Assembly: GCF_038002165.1 (NCBI RefSeq)
Contig: NZ_JBBOBR010000001.1
Coordinates: 186,001 to 250,000 of the forward strand
Length of the DNA stretch: 64,000 nucleotides
Source: Cytobacillus sp. FSL H8-0458
GTDB taxonomy: Bacteria; Bacillota; Bacilli; Bacillales; Cytobacillaceae
Reading direction: 5' to 3'
Part shown: piece after piece, positions 21,873-32,218 of the stretch
How the letters are laid out: every line of letters starts with the position of its first letter
How positions within the stretch are numbered: position 1 is the stretch's first letter
Program-made: the position numbers and the translations under genes
Notes under the pieces: model-generated
Told to the model about the DNA's origin: nothing
The model's database searches: none
The model's input: the letters and a program-made list of their open reading frames with translations, nothing else

Positions 21873-22450
21873 AAGTAACCAGCTCAGAAATAGTCATCAG
21901 TGCTGTTAAGCCTGATCAATATCCTGAAAGCGATTTGCCTGAATTTGCCCTAGCCGGCCGTTCGAACGTCGGCAAATCTTCTTTCATTAATAAAATGCTT
22001 AATCGACGAGGACTTGCCAGAATATCCTCTAAGCCGGGGAAGACACAAACCCTGAACTTTTACCTTATAAACGAAATTCTTCACTTCGTTGATGTTCCGG
22101 GCTATGGGTATGCAAAGGTATCCAAAAAAGAACGTGAAGCTTGGGGAAAGATGATAGAAACATACTTAACAAACAGGGAGCAGTTAAAAGCAGTTGTGCT
22201 GATTGTTGATTTGCGCCATCCCCCTACAAGTGATGATGTCATGATGTACGACTTTTTAAAGCATTATGAAATTCCTTGTGTAGTAATTGCCACAAAAGCT
22301 GATAAAATACCGAAATCAAAGTGGCAAAAACATATGAAAATCACGAAAGAAACATTGGATATCGATCCGAATGATCAGATCATTATGTTTTCCTCTGAAA
22401 CAGGTTATGGGAAAGACCAGGCCTGGTCGGCATTAAAAAGCTATATGTAA
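21869..22450 (+). CDS. engB: EngB/YsxC, ribosome-biogenesis GTPase
   Basis: 193 aa TRAFAC GTPase needed for 50S subunit assembly. G1 GRSNVGKS (residues 30-37), G3 DVPGYGYA, G4 TKAD and G5 region FSSETGYG are all present. The ATG overlaps the lonA stop (ATGA). A strong terminator follows. Also called ysxC or yihA. Confidence 0.95.
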   Translation: MKVTSSEIVISAVKPDQYPESDLPEFALAGRSNVGKSSFINKMLNRRGLARISSKPGKTQTLNFYLINEILHFVDVPGYGYAKVSKKEREAWGKMIETYLTNREQLKAVVLIVDLRHPPTSDDVMMYDFLKHYEIPCVVIATKADKIPKSKWQKHMKITKETLDIDPNDQIIMFSSETGYGKDQAWSALKSYM

Positions 22451-22458
22451 ATAAAAAT

Positions 22459-22485
22459 CCCGCAGCGTTTGCAGCGGGTTTTTTT
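22459..22485 (+). terminator. Intrinsic terminator of lonA-engB
   Basis: CCCGC / GCGGG stem with a 10-nt loop followed by seven T. Confidence 0.8.
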
Positions 22486-22776
22486 GTTTTCTCCATTCAG
22501 GTCTTTCTTCCTGGAAATGGTTATGTGCGATATCCTGCAGTTCGTTATTCATTTGGTATTAACTGGATATAATTTTTGTCGAAAGGTAAGGAATCTAAAG
22601 GATACGGGAGAATATGGAGTTATGTTGGAGTTTACAGACGTTCAGTTAATGAGAACAGCTTATATACTTTAATTTCATAAGTTATCATAAAATATGAATT
22701 TTGAGAATATTCATAAATAATGATAGAGTTAAAGGGCACATAAAAAAGAGAGATACTGAAGGGGGAATTTAGACTA
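22486..22776 (+). other. Gene-free stretch before the ABC transporter
   Basis: About 290 bases after the engB terminator with no convincing ORF. The segment 22660-22740 is A/T-rich with near-repeats of TTCATAA/TATGAAT-like words and probably holds the transporter promoter, but I cannot single out one -35/-10 pair. No riboswitch core is recognised. Confidence 0.5.
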
Positions 22777-23559
22777 GTGAGACATTGGTTAAAAGGAATC
22801 ATAGCAGCTGCTTTTGTATTGGTCCTGGCTTCATGCGGATCAGAGGAAGCGTCTAAAAGCGGAATGGATCTAGTAGACGAAGACAAATTTACGTATGCGG
22901 CTTCGGGAGAGTTCAAACCTTTTAGTTATACAAATGATGATGGAAGCATGAGCGGCTTTGATATTGATGTAGCCGAGGCTGTAGCAAAAGAACTCGGGCT
23001 TGAGCCAGTTCAGAATAAATTTAAGTTTGGCGGTATAGTGGAGGGAGTTAAGTCAGGCCGTTTTGATGCAGCCGTAGCCAGCCACACCATTACCGAAGAA
23101 CGTTTGAAAGCAGTAAATTTTTCAACTCCATATTACTATTCAGGCCCGCAAATATATGTGCGTCCGGATAGCACGATTGAGACACTGTCTGATCTCGAAG
23201 GCAAGGAGATAGCAGTATCAAAAGGATCTACATACACTTCAAATGCAGAGGAAGTGACAGATAACATTCAGTTTTATGACAGTGATGTTGTCGCCCTGGA
23301 AGCATTGAGCAAGGGAAAACATGATGCTGTTATCACTGATTTTGTTACAGGCAAAGAAGCAATTGGCGCCGGAATGAAAATTGAAGGCAAAGAGCTGCTT
23401 GGCCGCAGTGAGCAGGCAATTGCAGTTGCAAAGGATAATAAAGAGCTGCTCGAAAAAGTGAATGAAGCTCTTGAAACACTTCGCGAGAATGGAACACTCA
23501 CAGAAATCAGCAAAAAATATATCGGTGAAGATATAACAGTTGATCCTGAGAAGGAATAA
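22777..23559 (+). CDS. Amino-acid ABC transporter, substrate-binding lipoprotein
   Basis: 260 aa. Signal peptide with lipobox LASC (Cys 20). The rest is the periplasmic-binding-protein type 3 fold of polar amino-acid receptors (GEFKPFSY, GFDIDVAEAVAKELG, GRFDAAVASHTITEER, TPYYYSGPQIYVR). Start GTG 22777, SD GAAGGGGGA. The neighbouring permease and ATPase genes complete a GlnHPQ/ArtPQM-like importer. The ligand (Gln, Arg, cystine or other) cannot be told from sequence. It is inserted between engB and the hem cluster relative to B. subtilis. Confidence 0.9.
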   Translation: MRHWLKGIIAAAFVLVLASCGSEEASKSGMDLVDEDKFTYAASGEFKPFSYTNDDGSMSGFDIDVAEAVAKELGLEPVQNKFKFGGIVEGVKSGRFDAAVASHTITEERLKAVNFSTPYYYSGPQIYVRPDSTIETLSDLEGKEIAVSKGSTYTSNAEEVTDNIQFYDSDVVALEALSKGKHDAVITDFVTGKEAIGAGMKIEGKELLGRSEQAIAVAKDNKELLEKVNEALETLRENGTLTEISKKYIGEDITVDPEKE

Positions 23560-23565
23560 CATTGC

Positions 23566-23605
23566 GGGCGGATGTGTATTAGACATTCGCCTGTTTTGTT
23601 TTTTT
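23566..23605 (+). terminator. Attenuating terminator between binding protein and permease
   Basis: 10-bp stem GGGCGGATGT / ACATTCGCCT (two G-T pairs), 7-nt loop, then a tract of 11 T in 13 bases. It lies inside the operon, so it probably makes the binding protein more abundant than the membrane subunits. Confidence 0.7.
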
Positions 23606-23641
23606 ACACAAAATGAAATTGCCATCTGAAGGGGGATTTTT

Positions 23642-24289
23642 GTGGATTTATTTACAAAGTTTATTGATACATATCCCGTATTTTTAAAGGGGATGCTCTT
23701 AACCTTTCAATTAACCATTGTATCGGTGTTTATTGCTATTTTTATCGGGTTGTTTTTTGCTTTTTTAAAGATATCAAGAGTGAAAGTTCTGGAATGGATT
23801 GCAGACATCTATATTTTTCTTGTGAGGGGAACACCTCTTGTTGTTCAGATATTCATTTTCTATTTCGGATTGACGGCGCTGGATATTTCACAGTTTTGGT
23901 CGGTTGTGCTTGGACTTGCTTTTCACAACGGTGCCTACATAGCCGAAATTTTCAGGGGCTCCATTCAATCCATCGACAAGGGACAGATGGAAGCAGGACG
24001 TTCACTGGGTATGACTGCCGGCCTTGCAATGAGAAGAATCATTCTTCCTCAGGCATTCCGCCGGGCTATGCCGCCTCTTGGGAATCAGTTTATCATTGCA
24101 TTGAAGGATTCCTCACTGGCTTCCTTCATCGGCATGTACGAGCTCTTTAACGTGGCCACAACATATGGTTCCAATGAATATGACTACATGAGCTATTTGC
24201 TGATCGTAGCTGTTTACTATTTAGTACTTGTACTTATTTTCTCAATCCTTGTAAATATGATTGAGAAAAGAATGGCAAGCAGTGATTAA
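23642..24289 (+). CDS. Amino-acid ABC transporter, permease
   Basis: 215 aa, about five membrane segments (LLTFQLTIVSVFIAIFIGLFFA; IYIFLVRGTPLVVQIFIFYF; C-terminal LLIVAVYYLVLVLIFSILV). The EAA loop motif that contacts the ATPase is EAGRSLGMTAGLAMRRIILPQ. HisM/GlnP subfamily. Start GTG 23642 with SD GAAGGGGGA, nearly the same as that of the upstream gene. Confidence 0.92.
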   Translation: MDLFTKFIDTYPVFLKGMLLTFQLTIVSVFIAIFIGLFFAFLKISRVKVLEWIADIYIFLVRGTPLVVQIFIFYFGLTALDISQFWSVVLGLAFHNGAYIAEIFRGSIQSIDKGQMEAGRSLGMTAGLAMRRIILPQAFRRAMPPLGNQFIIALKDSSLASFIGMYELFNVATTYGSNEYDYMSYLLIVAVYYLVLVLIFSILVNMIEKRMASSD

Positions 24290-24302
24290 GGGGGAATGAG
24301 GC

Positions 24303-25040
24303 ATGAGTGAATCGTACATGATTAAGGTTGAAAAATTGAATAAATCTTTCGGAGATCTCCACGTCCTGAAAGACATTGACATAACAGTGAAGGAAAGCGA
24401 TGTAGTTTGCCTGATTGGTGCCAGCGGGTCCGGAAAAAGCACACTGCTCCGCTGCTTGAACTTTCTTGAATTAAAAGACAGCGGCAATATCATTTTTGAG
24501 GGTGAAAAGGTTGAAAAAGAAACACATGACCTAAATAAAGTAAGAGAAAAAGTAGGAATGGTTTTTCAGCATTTTCATTTATTTCCTCATATGACTGTTC
24601 TCGAAAATGTGATGGAAGCACCTTTACATGTGAAAAAGCTTCCAAAGGATCAAGTGAAAAAAGATGCCCAGGAGCTATTAAAAAAAGTTGGGCTTTCTGA
24701 CAAGGAGAATGTATACCCATCAAAACTTTCTGGCGGACAAAAACAGCGTGTAGCCATTGCAAGGGCACTGGCAATGAAGCCCGATATCATGCTTTTTGAT
24801 GAGCCGACATCGGCATTGGACCCGGAACTTGTGGGGGAAGTGCTTTTCACAATGAAGGAGCTGGCCCTGGAAGGCATGACAATGGTCGTCGTCACGCATG
24901 AAATGGGCTTTGCAAGAGAAGTGGCAGACTGGGCTGTCTATATGCATGACGGAAGAATTGTAGAAGTGGGACACCCGGAGGATTTGTTTAACAATCCAAA
25001 AGAGCAGAGAACCAAAAATTTCTTGGATTCGGTTCTCTAA
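24303..25040 (+). CDS. Amino-acid ABC transporter, ATP-binding protein
   Basis: 245 aa. Walker [10 protein letters not shown] (about residues 39-47), Q-loop [10 protein letters not shown], signature LSGGQKQR, Walker [14 protein letters not shown] and H-loop VVTHEMGFA are all intact; typical GlnQ/HisP-type ATPase. SD GGGGGAATGAGG just upstream. Last gene of the transporter operon, closed by a bidirectional terminator. Confidence 0.94.
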   Translation: MSESYMIKVEKLNKSFGDLHVLKDIDITVKESDVVCLIGASGSGKSTLLRCLNFLELKDSGNIIFEGEKVEKETHDLNKVREKVGMVFQHFHLFPHMTVLENVMEAPLHVKKLPKDQVKKDAQELLKKVGLSDKENVYPSKLSGGQKQRVAIARALAMKPDIMLFDEPTSALDPELVGEVLFTMKELALEGMTMVVVTHEMGFAREVADWAVYMHDGRIVEVGHPEDLFNNPKEQRTKNFLDSVL

Positions 25041-25053
25041 ACAGTTTGAATGG

Positions 25054-25090
25054 TAAAAGACAGGGAAAAGCCAAATATCCCTGTCTTTTA
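25054..25090. terminator. Bidirectional terminator between the ABC operon and ysxD
   Basis: Perfect 13-bp stem TAAAAGACAGGGA / TCCCTGTCTTTTA with an 11-nt loop; A-rich 5' and T-rich 3' flanks allow use on both strands. It overlaps the ysxD stop codon by 3 nt. Confidence 0.88.
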
Positions 25091-25573
25091 TTTTTTCTTT
25101 GATAATAAAAAATACAATCCAATTAGCATTAATAGGATTGGCCAAAATTGCCAAACATCAGAGACGCCATTTTCAAGAAGTCCCATCCACTCAGCTACTC
25201 TGTCATAAAACAGGAGCAATGCGGCAAGAATTAAGAATAAGATGCCCTGGAATAATCCTGCACCTGTTTTCTGATGCCGAAGGAGGAAGCCGAGAGCAAT
25301 TATAAGAATGAATGTACCAATATGATCCGGCCAAATTTCGAGGCGGTTCACCACATGAAAATGCAGGCCAAATCCGGTTAAAATAACCCCTGGCAATATG
25401 GAATCATTATCCCTTGCGCCATATCCCTGAATTAAAAAGGCTGCTCCGACGATAATGAGAAGAGTCGGCCAGGAATAAAAAGACTGTAAGGCAGTAAATC
25501 CGCTCTGCTGGAGAAAAAAGTAGGCTCCAAATCCGAGTAAAATAACTCCGGGGAAAATACGCTGATTTTTCAT
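25088..25573 (-). CDS. ysxD: LiaI/LiaF-like multispanning membrane protein, YsxD-like
   Basis: 161 aa with about six hydrophobic segments arranged as repeated pairs: IFPGVILLGFGAYFFLQQSG, WPTLLIIVGAAFLIQG, ILPGVILTGFGLHFHV, HIGTFILIIALGFLL, LFQGILFLILAALLLFY, WPILLMLIGLYFLL. The recurring (L)PGVILxGFG motif suggests internal duplication. ysxD occupies the same site beside hemA in B. subtilis; its function is unknown to me. I used the ATG at 25573; a TTG six codons upstream is possible. Confidence 0.72.
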   Translation of the reverse strand: MKNQRIFPGVILLGFGAYFFLQQSGFTALQSFYSWPTLLIIVGAAFLIQGYGARDNDSILPGVILTGFGLHFHVVNRLEIWPDHIGTFILIIALGFLLRHQKTGAGLFQGILFLILAALLLFYDRVAEWMGLLENGVSDVWQFWPILLMLIGLYFLLSKKK

Positions 25574-25665
25574 GAAAAACACCACTTCCAATAAGGTTCA
25601 CTTGAATCCGGCAAGTTTTTTTGTTACTGTACATAAGGGAGTATTTGTCTATTTTAAGATTACCT

Positions 25666-25694
25666 TAGACAGGCTCCTGTTTAAAATATAGTAT
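25666..25694 (+). promoter_or_regulatory. Probable sigma-A promoter of the hem operon
   Basis: TAGACA (25666-25671), 17-bp spacer, TAGTAT (25689-25694), about 105 bp upstream of hemA. Confidence 0.5.
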
Positions 25695-25748
25695 CATATG
25701 TGTTCATTATCTGTTCACATTTAAGCATTAATTGAAAAAATAGAAATG

Positions 25749-25763
25749 ATATAATTAATATTA
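25749..25763 (+). promoter_or_regulatory. Per-box-like sequence upstream of hemA
   Basis: ATATAATTAATATTA matches the Per-box consensus TTATAATNATTATAA at 11 of 14 defined positions and covers a TATAAT word (25750-25755) that could be a second -10. PerR represses hemA in B. subtilis. A/T-rich sequence makes chance matches likely, so this is tentative. Confidence 0.35.
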
Positions 25764-25799
25764 ATGAACTAGGCAATAATTATGGGGGTGTCAATTTCA

Positions 25800-27149
25800 A
25801 TGCATATCTTAGTCGTCGGTCTTAACTATAAAACTGCCCCTGTTGAAATCCGTGAACGTCTAACCTTTAATCCTTCACAATTGGGCGAGGCAATGAAGAC
25901 TTTAAATGACAAAAAAAGCATTTTAGAGAATGTCATTCTGTCTACTTGCAATCGGACCGAAATTTATGCAGTTGTGGACCAGCTTCATACTGGCCGCTAT
26001 TATATAAAGGAATTTTTGGCAGAACATTTCAATATGGATCAGAATGAATTTTCTCCATTCCTATTTATTTATGAAGAGGATGGGGCCATAGAGCATCTAT
26101 TCAAAGTAGCATGCGGCCTAAACTCCATGATCCTTGGCGAGACACAGATTTTAGGACAGGTAAGGTCCAGTTTTCTGGGAGCTCAATCGGAACATACAAC
26201 CGGTACCGTCTTTAACCACTTGTTTAAGCAGGCAGTAACTCTTGCTAAGCGTGCACACTCCGAAACGGAAATAGGGGCAAATGCAGTCTCTGTCAGCTAT
26301 GCAGCAGTGGAACTGGCTAAGAAGATTTTTGGATCACTTGAAAATAAACATGTTCTAATATTAGGAGCCGGTAAAATGGGTGAGCTGGCAATTCAAAACC
26401 TTCATGCCAACGGAGCCAGCAAAGTAACGGTTATTAACCGTACATTTGAAAAAGCACAGAATCTTGCAAGCCGCTATGCGGGCCAGGCAAAGACGCTGCA
26501 TGAGCTTCAATGTGCTCTTGTTGAAGCGGATATTTTAATCAGTTCCACCGGGGCCAAAGAATTTGTTGTCACAAAGGATATGATGGCTTACGCAGAAAGA
26601 ATGCGCAAAGGCAAGCCTCTATTTATGGTTGATATTGCTGTCCCAAGAGACCTGGATCCGAAACTGGCAGAACTGGACAGTGTTTTCCTATATGATATTG
26701 ATGATCTAGAAGGCATTGTAGAAGCCAACCTTCAGGAGCGAAAAAAGGCAGCCGAAAAGATTCAGCTGATGATTGAAGGAGAAATTGTTGAATTCAAGCA
26801 ATGGCTGAACCTGCTTGGTGTTGTTCCGGTCATTTCCGCCTTGCGTGAGAAAGCACTGGCTATACAGAGTGAAACCATGACAAGCATTGAAAGAAAGCTG
26901 CCGCATTTGAGTGATCGCGATAAAAAAGTGCTGAACAAGCATACAAAGAGCATTATCAATCAGCTATTAAAAGATCCTATTTTACAAGCTAAAGAAATGG
27001 CTGGACAGAAAGATTCCGAACAGGCATTAGATTTATTTGTAAAAATCTTTAATATAGAAGAACTTGTTTCAGATCAGCAGAACGTGCACGCAGCAGCCAA
27101 ACCAAAGCACGCATTCGCTCAATCACAGCAGACTTCCTTTCAATCATAA
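25800..27149 (+). CDS. hemA: Glutamyl-tRNA reductase
   Basis: 449 aa. Reduces glutamyl-tRNA(Glu) to glutamate-1-semialdehyde, the first step of C5 haem synthesis. Nucleophilic Cys50 is in STCNRTE; the NADPH-binding fingerprint is [10 protein letters not shown]; the C-terminal helical dimerisation domain follows. I chose ATG 25800 ([19 protein letters not shown]), 6 codons inside the longest frame, with SD GGGGGTG (25783-25789). First of six hem genes in the conserved order. Confidence 0.96.
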   Translation: MHILVVGLNYKTAPVEIRERLTFNPSQLGEAMKTLNDKKSILENVILSTCNRTEIYAVVDQLHTGRYYIKEFLAEHFNMDQNEFSPFLFIYEEDGAIEHLFKVACGLNSMILGETQILGQVRSSFLGAQSEHTTGTVFNHLFKQAVTLAKRAHSETEIGANAVSVSYAAVELAKKIFGSLENKHVLILGAGKMGELAIQNLHANGASKVTVINRTFEKAQNLASRYAGQAKTLHELQCALVEADILISSTGAKEFVVTKDMMAYAERMRKGKPLFMVDIAVPRDLDPKLAELDSVFLYDIDDLEGIVEANLQERKKAAEKIQLMIEGEIVEFKQWLNLLGVVPVISALREKALAIQSETMTSIERKLPHLSDRDKKVLNKHTKSIINQLLKDPILQAKEMAGQKDSEQALDLFVKIFNIEELVSDQQNVHAAAKPKHAFAQSQQTSFQS

Positions 27150-27163
27150 AAGGGGTTCTGTAC

Positions 27164-27997
27164 ATGTTTGACATCTATATGACACGGCTGCATGAATTCA
27201 CGGTGGTTCTGTATGCCTTATGTGTCTTATTATATTTTATTGATTTTCTTCATCATAACCGGAAGGCGAATAGAATTGCCTTCTGGTTACTTGCATTTGT
27301 ATGGGTGCTTCAAACGGTGTTCCTAATACTTTATATGATTAATACAGGAAGGTTTCCCGTATTGACCATTTTTGAGGGCCTGTATTTTTATGCCTGGGTT
27401 CTTATTACTCTTTCCTTGGGAATTAACAGGCTGCTCAGAGTTGATTTTATCGTCTTTTTTACAAATGTTCTTGGCTTTATCATAATGGCTATCCATACAT
27501 TCGCACCTGTGCAGATTGATTCGGCTGTCAAAGCGCAGCAGCTTATATCAGAATTGCTGCTGATTCATATAACGGTTGCGATACTTTCATATGGGGCCTT
27601 TTCGCTATCATTCGTTTTTTCATTGCTGTATCTTATTCAATATGATTTGCTGAAAAGGAAAAAGTGGGGAACGAGGCTGCTCCGGATAACGGATTTGTCA
27701 AAGCTTGAACATATGTCCTATGTATTAAATGTAATCGGTGTACCTATGCTGATGATAAGTTTAATTTTAGGCATCCAGTGGGCATACATTAAACTGCCGC
27801 ATATGGTCTGGTATGACTCTAAGGTAATCGGTTCATTCATTGTCCTCGCTTTATATAGTATTTATCTCTATATGAAAGTCGGAAAGGGCTTATATGGAAA
27901 ATCTTTAGCACTCTGGAATTTAGCATCATTTTTAATTGTATTAATTAACTTCTTTTTATTTGGCAAACTTTCATCTTTCCATTTTTGGTATTCATAG
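27164..27997 (+). CDS. hemX: HemX, cytochrome c assembly-type membrane protein
   Basis: 277 aa, about eight transmembrane segments, CcsA/CcmC-like family (HITVAILSYGAFSLSFVFSLLYL; WAYIKLPHMVWYDSK with conserved Trp/His). In B. subtilis HemX lowers HemA abundance, so it controls the pathway and is not an enzyme of it. It lies 14 nt after hemA. Confidence 0.9.
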   Translation: MFDIYMTRLHEFTVVLYALCVLLYFIDFLHHNRKANRIAFWLLAFVWVLQTVFLILYMINTGRFPVLTIFEGLYFYAWVLITLSLGINRLLRVDFIVFFTNVLGFIIMAIHTFAPVQIDSAVKAQQLISELLLIHITVAILSYGAFSLSFVFSLLYLIQYDLLKRKKWGTRLLRITDLSKLEHMSYVLNVIGVPMLMISLILGIQWAYIKLPHMVWYDSKVIGSFIVLALYSIYLYMKVGKGLYGKSLALWNLASFLIVLINFFLFGKLSSFHFWYS

Positions 27998-28047
27998 AAA
28001 AGCGGAGGCGGCTGTTCAGCTGCCAGACATAATTGCAGGAGGCTGTC

Positions 28048-28983
28048 ATGAGAAAAATTATCGTAGGTTCAAGACGAAGCAAGCTGGCATTAACCCAGAC
28101 CAACTGGGTGATCAGCCAATTGAAAAACATTGATCCATCCTATGAGTTTGAAGTGAAGGAAATTGTCACTAAAGGTGATAAAATTCTTGATGTTACTCTT
28201 TCAAAAGTCGGAGGAAAAGGTTTATTCGTAAAGGAAATAGAACAGGCCATGCTTGATGAAGAAATTGATATGGCTGTACATAGCATGAAGGATATGCCTG
28301 CTGTTCTTCCGGAAGGTCTGACAATCGGAAGCATTCCTGAAAGAGAAGACTATCGGGATGCACTCATTTCAAAAGGACATATCAAACTGAATGACTTAAA
28401 GCCGGGATCTGTAATTGGAACAAGCAGCCTGCGCAGAGGGGCACAGCTGCTTGCGCAGCGTCCGGACCTGGAGATTAAGTGGATCAGAGGAAACATAGAT
28501 ACCAGATTATCCAAACTGGAAACAGAAGAATATGATGCGATCATTCTTGCGGCAGCAGGTCTATCCAGGATGGGCTGGGCATCGGATGTTGTTACGGAAT
28601 TCCTGGAGCCGGAAATATGTGTGCCGGCTGTTGGCCAGGGAGCACTTTCCATAGAGTGCCGTGAAAGTGATAAGGAGCTTCGGGCATTGCTGGATAAATT
28701 CACATGCACTGAGACGAACCAGACTGTACGTGCAGAGCGTGCGTTCCTGCATAAGATGGAAGGCGGCTGCCAGGTTCCGATTGCAGGGTTTGCAACAATT
28801 AATGAAACAGGGGAAATGGAATTAACAGGACTTGTAGGTTCTCCGGATGGAAAAGTGATTTATAAGGAGACACTGACAGGTTCAAACCCGGAAGAGCTTG
28901 GCGTAAAGGTGGCTGTTAAGTTAACCGAACAGGGAGCTAAAGAACTTATCGACAGGGTAAAAGAGGAGCTTGACGGGCAATGA
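28048..28983 (+). CDS. hemC: Porphobilinogen deaminase (hydroxymethylbilane synthase)
   Basis: 311 aa. Polymerises four porphobilinogens to hydroxymethylbilane. N-terminal [24 protein letters not shown], catalytic-region [15 protein letters not shown], and the dipyrromethane-cofactor Cys in [10 protein letters not shown] are all present. ATG 28048 has SD GCAGGAGG; a TTG five codons upstream overlaps that SD and was rejected. Overlaps hemD (ATGA). Confidence 0.96.
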   Translation: MRKIIVGSRRSKLALTQTNWVISQLKNIDPSYEFEVKEIVTKGDKILDVTLSKVGGKGLFVKEIEQAMLDEEIDMAVHSMKDMPAVLPEGLTIGSIPEREDYRDALISKGHIKLNDLKPGSVIGTSSLRRGAQLLAQRPDLEIKWIRGNIDTRLSKLETEEYDAIILAAAGLSRMGWASDVVTEFLEPEICVPAVGQGALSIECRESDKELRALLDKFTCTETNQTVRAERAFLHKMEGGCQVPIAGFATINETGEMELTGLVGSPDGKVIYKETLTGSNPEELGVKVAVKLTEQGAKELIDRVKEELDGQ

Positions 28984-29759
28984 AACGCACTTCCCCTTTA
29001 GAAGGCATGAATGTTCTGGTGCCAAGAGGGAAAAAACAGGCTCAGTCCTTTTCAGCTCTTATCCGAAGCTATGGGGGGATGCCGGTTGAGATCCCCCTGA
29101 TTGCTTTCGAGCCTTTGCGGAATATAGCTTTATTTCAGGCCCATAAGGAAATTCATACTTATGACTGGGTGATATTCACCAGCAAAACTGCTGTAGATGC
29201 TTTTTTTGAGAATTTTAGTCTAAGCAGCCCTTTCCCTAAAATAGCAGTTATCGGTGAGAAAACAAAAAAAATGCTTGCTGATAAGGGATTAAAGGTGCAG
29301 TTTGTGCCCGGAGAATATGTTGCTGAAGGGTTTGTTGAGGATTTTTTGCCATTAGTGGAAAAAGGGATGAAGGTATTGATCCCTAAAGGAAATCTGGCAC
29401 GTGACTATATCGCAGCATCTCTCTCAGAAAAGGGTGCAAATGTTGATGAAATCATTGTTTATAAAACTGTTTTTCCACGTGAAAGCATCATTCTGTTAAG
29501 AGATCAGCTTTCAGGAAAAGGGTTAGACATTCTTCCTTTTACCAGTCCTTCCACAGTGGATCATTTTATGGGGGCTATTAAGGAGCTTGGATTTCAGAAT
29601 GCTGTGAAAGATAGTGTGGTTGGCTGCATCGGCCCTGTGACTAAAGAACGTGCAGAGGAATATGGCCTGCAGGTACATGCAGTTCCGGAAGAATATACAG
29701 TACATAGCATGCTTAAGAGCATTATTAAATACTTAGCAGAAACCAGGAGGGAAAACTGA
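28980..29759 (+). CDS. hemD: Uroporphyrinogen-III synthase
   Basis: 259 aa. Cyclises hydroxymethylbilane with ring-D inversion. The family is weakly conserved; recognisable blocks are [45 protein letters not shown] and the C-terminal [11 protein letters not shown]...[14 protein letters not shown]. Start overlaps the hemC stop and its own stop overlaps the hemB start (TGATG). Confidence 0.92.
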   Translation: MKRTSPLEGMNVLVPRGKKQAQSFSALIRSYGGMPVEIPLIAFEPLRNIALFQAHKEIHTYDWVIFTSKTAVDAFFENFSLSSPFPKIAVIGEKTKKMLADKGLKVQFVPGEYVAEGFVEDFLPLVEKGMKVLIPKGNLARDYIAASLSEKGANVDEIIVYKTVFPRESIILLRDQLSGKGLDILPFTSPSTVDHFMGAIKELGFQNAVKDSVVGCIGPVTKERAEEYGLQVHAVPEEYTVHSMLKSIIKYLAETRREN

Positions 29760-30739
29760 TGGATCTTCAATTTAACAGGCATAGACGCCTTCGTAAAAGT
29801 CCGAATATGAGAGCGCTTATCCGTGAAAACTTCTTGCGTACAGAGGATTTAATTTATCCGATTTTCGTGGCAGAAGGAGAAGGCATTAAAAGAGAAATAC
29901 CTTCAATGCCGGGCATCTTCAACTTATCGCTGGATCATCTGGAAGAGGAGATGGACGAAGTTGTTTCTCTTGGAATAAAGTCCGTTCTTTTATTTGGAAT
30001 TCCTAAAGAGAAGGATGCTTGCGGGCAGCAGGCTTATCATGATCATGGAATCGTACAGGAAGCTACAAGATTTATTAAAGCTAAATATCCGGAAATCATC
30101 ATTATTGCTGATACTTGCCTTTGCGAGTATACCGACCATGGCCATTGCGGTTTGATTGAAAATGGAGAAGTGCTGAATGATGCATCTCTGGAACTGCTTG
30201 TACAGACGGCTGTAAGCCAGGCTAAAGCAGGAGCAGACATTATTGCCCCTTCAAATATGATGGATGGGTTTACAGCAGCTATCCGGGCAGGTCTTGATGA
30301 AGCTGGATTTGAAGATATCCCTGTTATGTCTTATGCAGTTAAATATGCATCTGCATTCTATGGTCCTTTCCGTGATGCAGCTGACAGCACACCGCAATTT
30401 GGCGACCGGAAAGCATATCAGATGGATCCTGCCAACCGCATGGAAGCAATGCGCGAAGCTGAATCTGATTTAATGGAAGGGGCAGACTTCCTGATTGTTA
30501 AACCAGGAATGCCTTATTTGGACATTGTACGGGACGTTAAGAACAACATCAATCTTCCAATTGTGATTTATAATGTGAGCGGTGAATATTCAATGGTTAA
30601 AGCTGCGGCACAAAACGGCTGGATCGATGAACAGAAAATAGTTATGGAAATGCTTACAGGCATGAAGCGTGCAGGAAGTGATTTAATTATTACTTACCAT
30701 GCAAAAGATGCGGCAAGGTGGATTAAGGAACAAGGCTAA
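29759..30739 (+). CDS. hemB: Delta-aminolevulinic acid dehydratase (porphobilinogen synthase)
   Basis: 326 aa. Condenses two 5-aminolevulinate to porphobilinogen. The Cys/His/Asp metal-binding region [14 protein letters not shown] is the zinc-type signature; the two active-site lysines are in [15 protein letters not shown] and [11 protein letters not shown]. Coupled to hemD by a 1-nt overlap. Confidence 0.97.
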   Translation: MDLQFNRHRRLRKSPNMRALIRENFLRTEDLIYPIFVAEGEGIKREIPSMPGIFNLSLDHLEEEMDEVVSLGIKSVLLFGIPKEKDACGQQAYHDHGIVQEATRFIKAKYPEIIIIADTCLCEYTDHGHCGLIENGEVLNDASLELLVQTAVSQAKAGADIIAPSNMMDGFTAAIRAGLDEAGFEDIPVMSYAVKYASAFYGPFRDAADSTPQFGDRKAYQMDPANRMEAMREAESDLMEGADFLIVKPGMPYLDIVRDVKNNINLPIVIYNVSGEYSMVKAAAQNGWIDEQKIVMEMLTGMKRAGSDLIITYHAKDAARWIKEQG

Positions 30740-30794
30740 AACTATAGACCGTTAGGTATTGAAAACTTCTTATTAAATAGAAAAGAGGGATGAC

Positions 30795-32081
30795 ATGCGC
30801 TCATATGAAAAATCCAACAAGGCTTTTAAAGAGGCAAGTGAATTGATGCCTGGAGGAGTAAACTCTCCTGTACGTGCCTTTAAATCAGTTAATATGGATC
30901 CCATTTTTATGGAACGCGGACGCGGCTCTAAAATCTACGATATCGATGGCAATGAATATATCGATTATGTATTGTCCTGGGGCCCATTAATTCTGGGCCA
31001 TACTAATGAACGTGTGGTCGAGGGTATTAAGAAGGTAGCTGAAATGGGGACAAGTTTCGGTGCTCCTACTGAAATTGAAAATGAGCTTGCTAAGCTTGTA
31101 ATTGAACGCGTCCCATCCATAGAAGTGGTGCGGATGGTTTCTTCCGGAACAGAAGCTACCATGAGTGCTTTAAGACTTGCCCGAGGATATACCGGCCGAA
31201 ATAAAATCATGAAATTTGAAGGCTGCTATCATGGCCACGGCGATTCCCTTTTAATCAAAGCTGGCTCCGGTGTAGCAACTCTGGGGCTGCCTGACAGTCC
31301 GGGAGTTCCTGAAGGTGTTGCTAAAAACACAATTACAGTTCCTTATAATGACCTTGATAGCGTAAGATATGCCTTTGAGCAATTCGGAGATGATATTGCA
31401 GGTGTGATTGTGGAGCCGGTAGCTGGAAATATGGGAGTCGTTCCTCCACAGCCGGGCTTCCTTGAAGGCTTAAGGGAAATTACAGAACAAAACGGATCCT
31501 TGCTTATTTTTGATGAAGTAATGACCGGATTCCGAGTTGGCTACAATTGTGCGCAGGGCTACTTTGGGGTGACACCGGATATTACATGTCTTGGAAAAGT
31601 TATTGGCGGCGGTCTCCCAGTTGGTGCATATGGCGGAAAAGCGGAAATTATGAAGCAGATTGCACCAAGCGGTCCAATTTATCAGGCAGGGACATTATCA
31701 GGAAATCCTCTTGCCATGACAGCCGGTTTCGAAACTTTAAGCCAGCTGACACCGGATTCATACCAAGAATTTGAAAGAAAAGCGGACAGACTGGAAGAAG
31801 GGCTTAAAGCAGCTGCTGAAAAATATAATATCCCGCACACCATTAACCGTGCCGGATCCATGATCGGCATCTTCTTTACAAATGATGACGTTATTAACTA
31901 TGAAAAAGCCAAAACATCCAACCTGGAATTCTTTGCTGAATACTACAGGGAAATGGCAAACCAGGGAGTGTTCCTGCCGCCATCCCAATTCGAAGGACTC
32001 TTCCTCTCAACTGCCCACACAGATGAGGATATCGAAAAAACAATCTTGGCTGCTGAACAGGCATTCTCCAAATTAAAATAA
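30795..32081 (+). CDS. hemL: Glutamate-1-semialdehyde 2,1-aminomutase
   Basis: 428 aa, class III PLP aminotransferase. Converts glutamate-1-semialdehyde to 5-aminolevulinate. The PLP lysine is K268 in [19 protein letters not shown] at the N-terminus and [21 protein letters not shown] are family motifs. 55 nt after hemB with SD AAAGAGGG. Last hem gene, followed by a terminator. Confidence 0.96.
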   Translation: MRSYEKSNKAFKEASELMPGGVNSPVRAFKSVNMDPIFMERGRGSKIYDIDGNEYIDYVLSWGPLILGHTNERVVEGIKKVAEMGTSFGAPTEIENELAKLVIERVPSIEVVRMVSSGTEATMSALRLARGYTGRNKIMKFEGCYHGHGDSLLIKAGSGVATLGLPDSPGVPEGVAKNTITVPYNDLDSVRYAFEQFGDDIAGVIVEPVAGNMGVVPPQPGFLEGLREITEQNGSLLIFDEVMTGFRVGYNCAQGYFGVTPDITCLGKVIGGGLPVGAYGGKAEIMKQIAPSGPIYQAGTLSGNPLAMTAGFETLSQLTPDSYQEFERKADRLEEGLKAAAEKYNIPHTINRAGSMIGIFFTNDDVINYEKAKTSNLEFFAEYYREMANQGVFLPPSQFEGLFLSTAHTDEDIEKTILAAEQAFSKLK

Positions 32082-32091
32082 GCATAACCTG

Positions 32092-32119
32092 ACACTCATC
32101 ATATATGATGAGTGTTTTT
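32092..32119 (+). terminator. Intrinsic terminator of the hem operon
   Basis: Perfect 11-bp arms ACACTCATCAT / ATGATGAGTGT separated by 2 nt, then TTTTG. Confidence 0.85.
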
Positions 32120-32218
32120 GTATTTATCTTGTCGTTATGTATCATGAAAGGTGTTTCCCTTTGCTGGTATATGGGAGCACGAGGTTCTGACTAGCCTTCC
32201 CGGATTTTAGCTTGTTCT

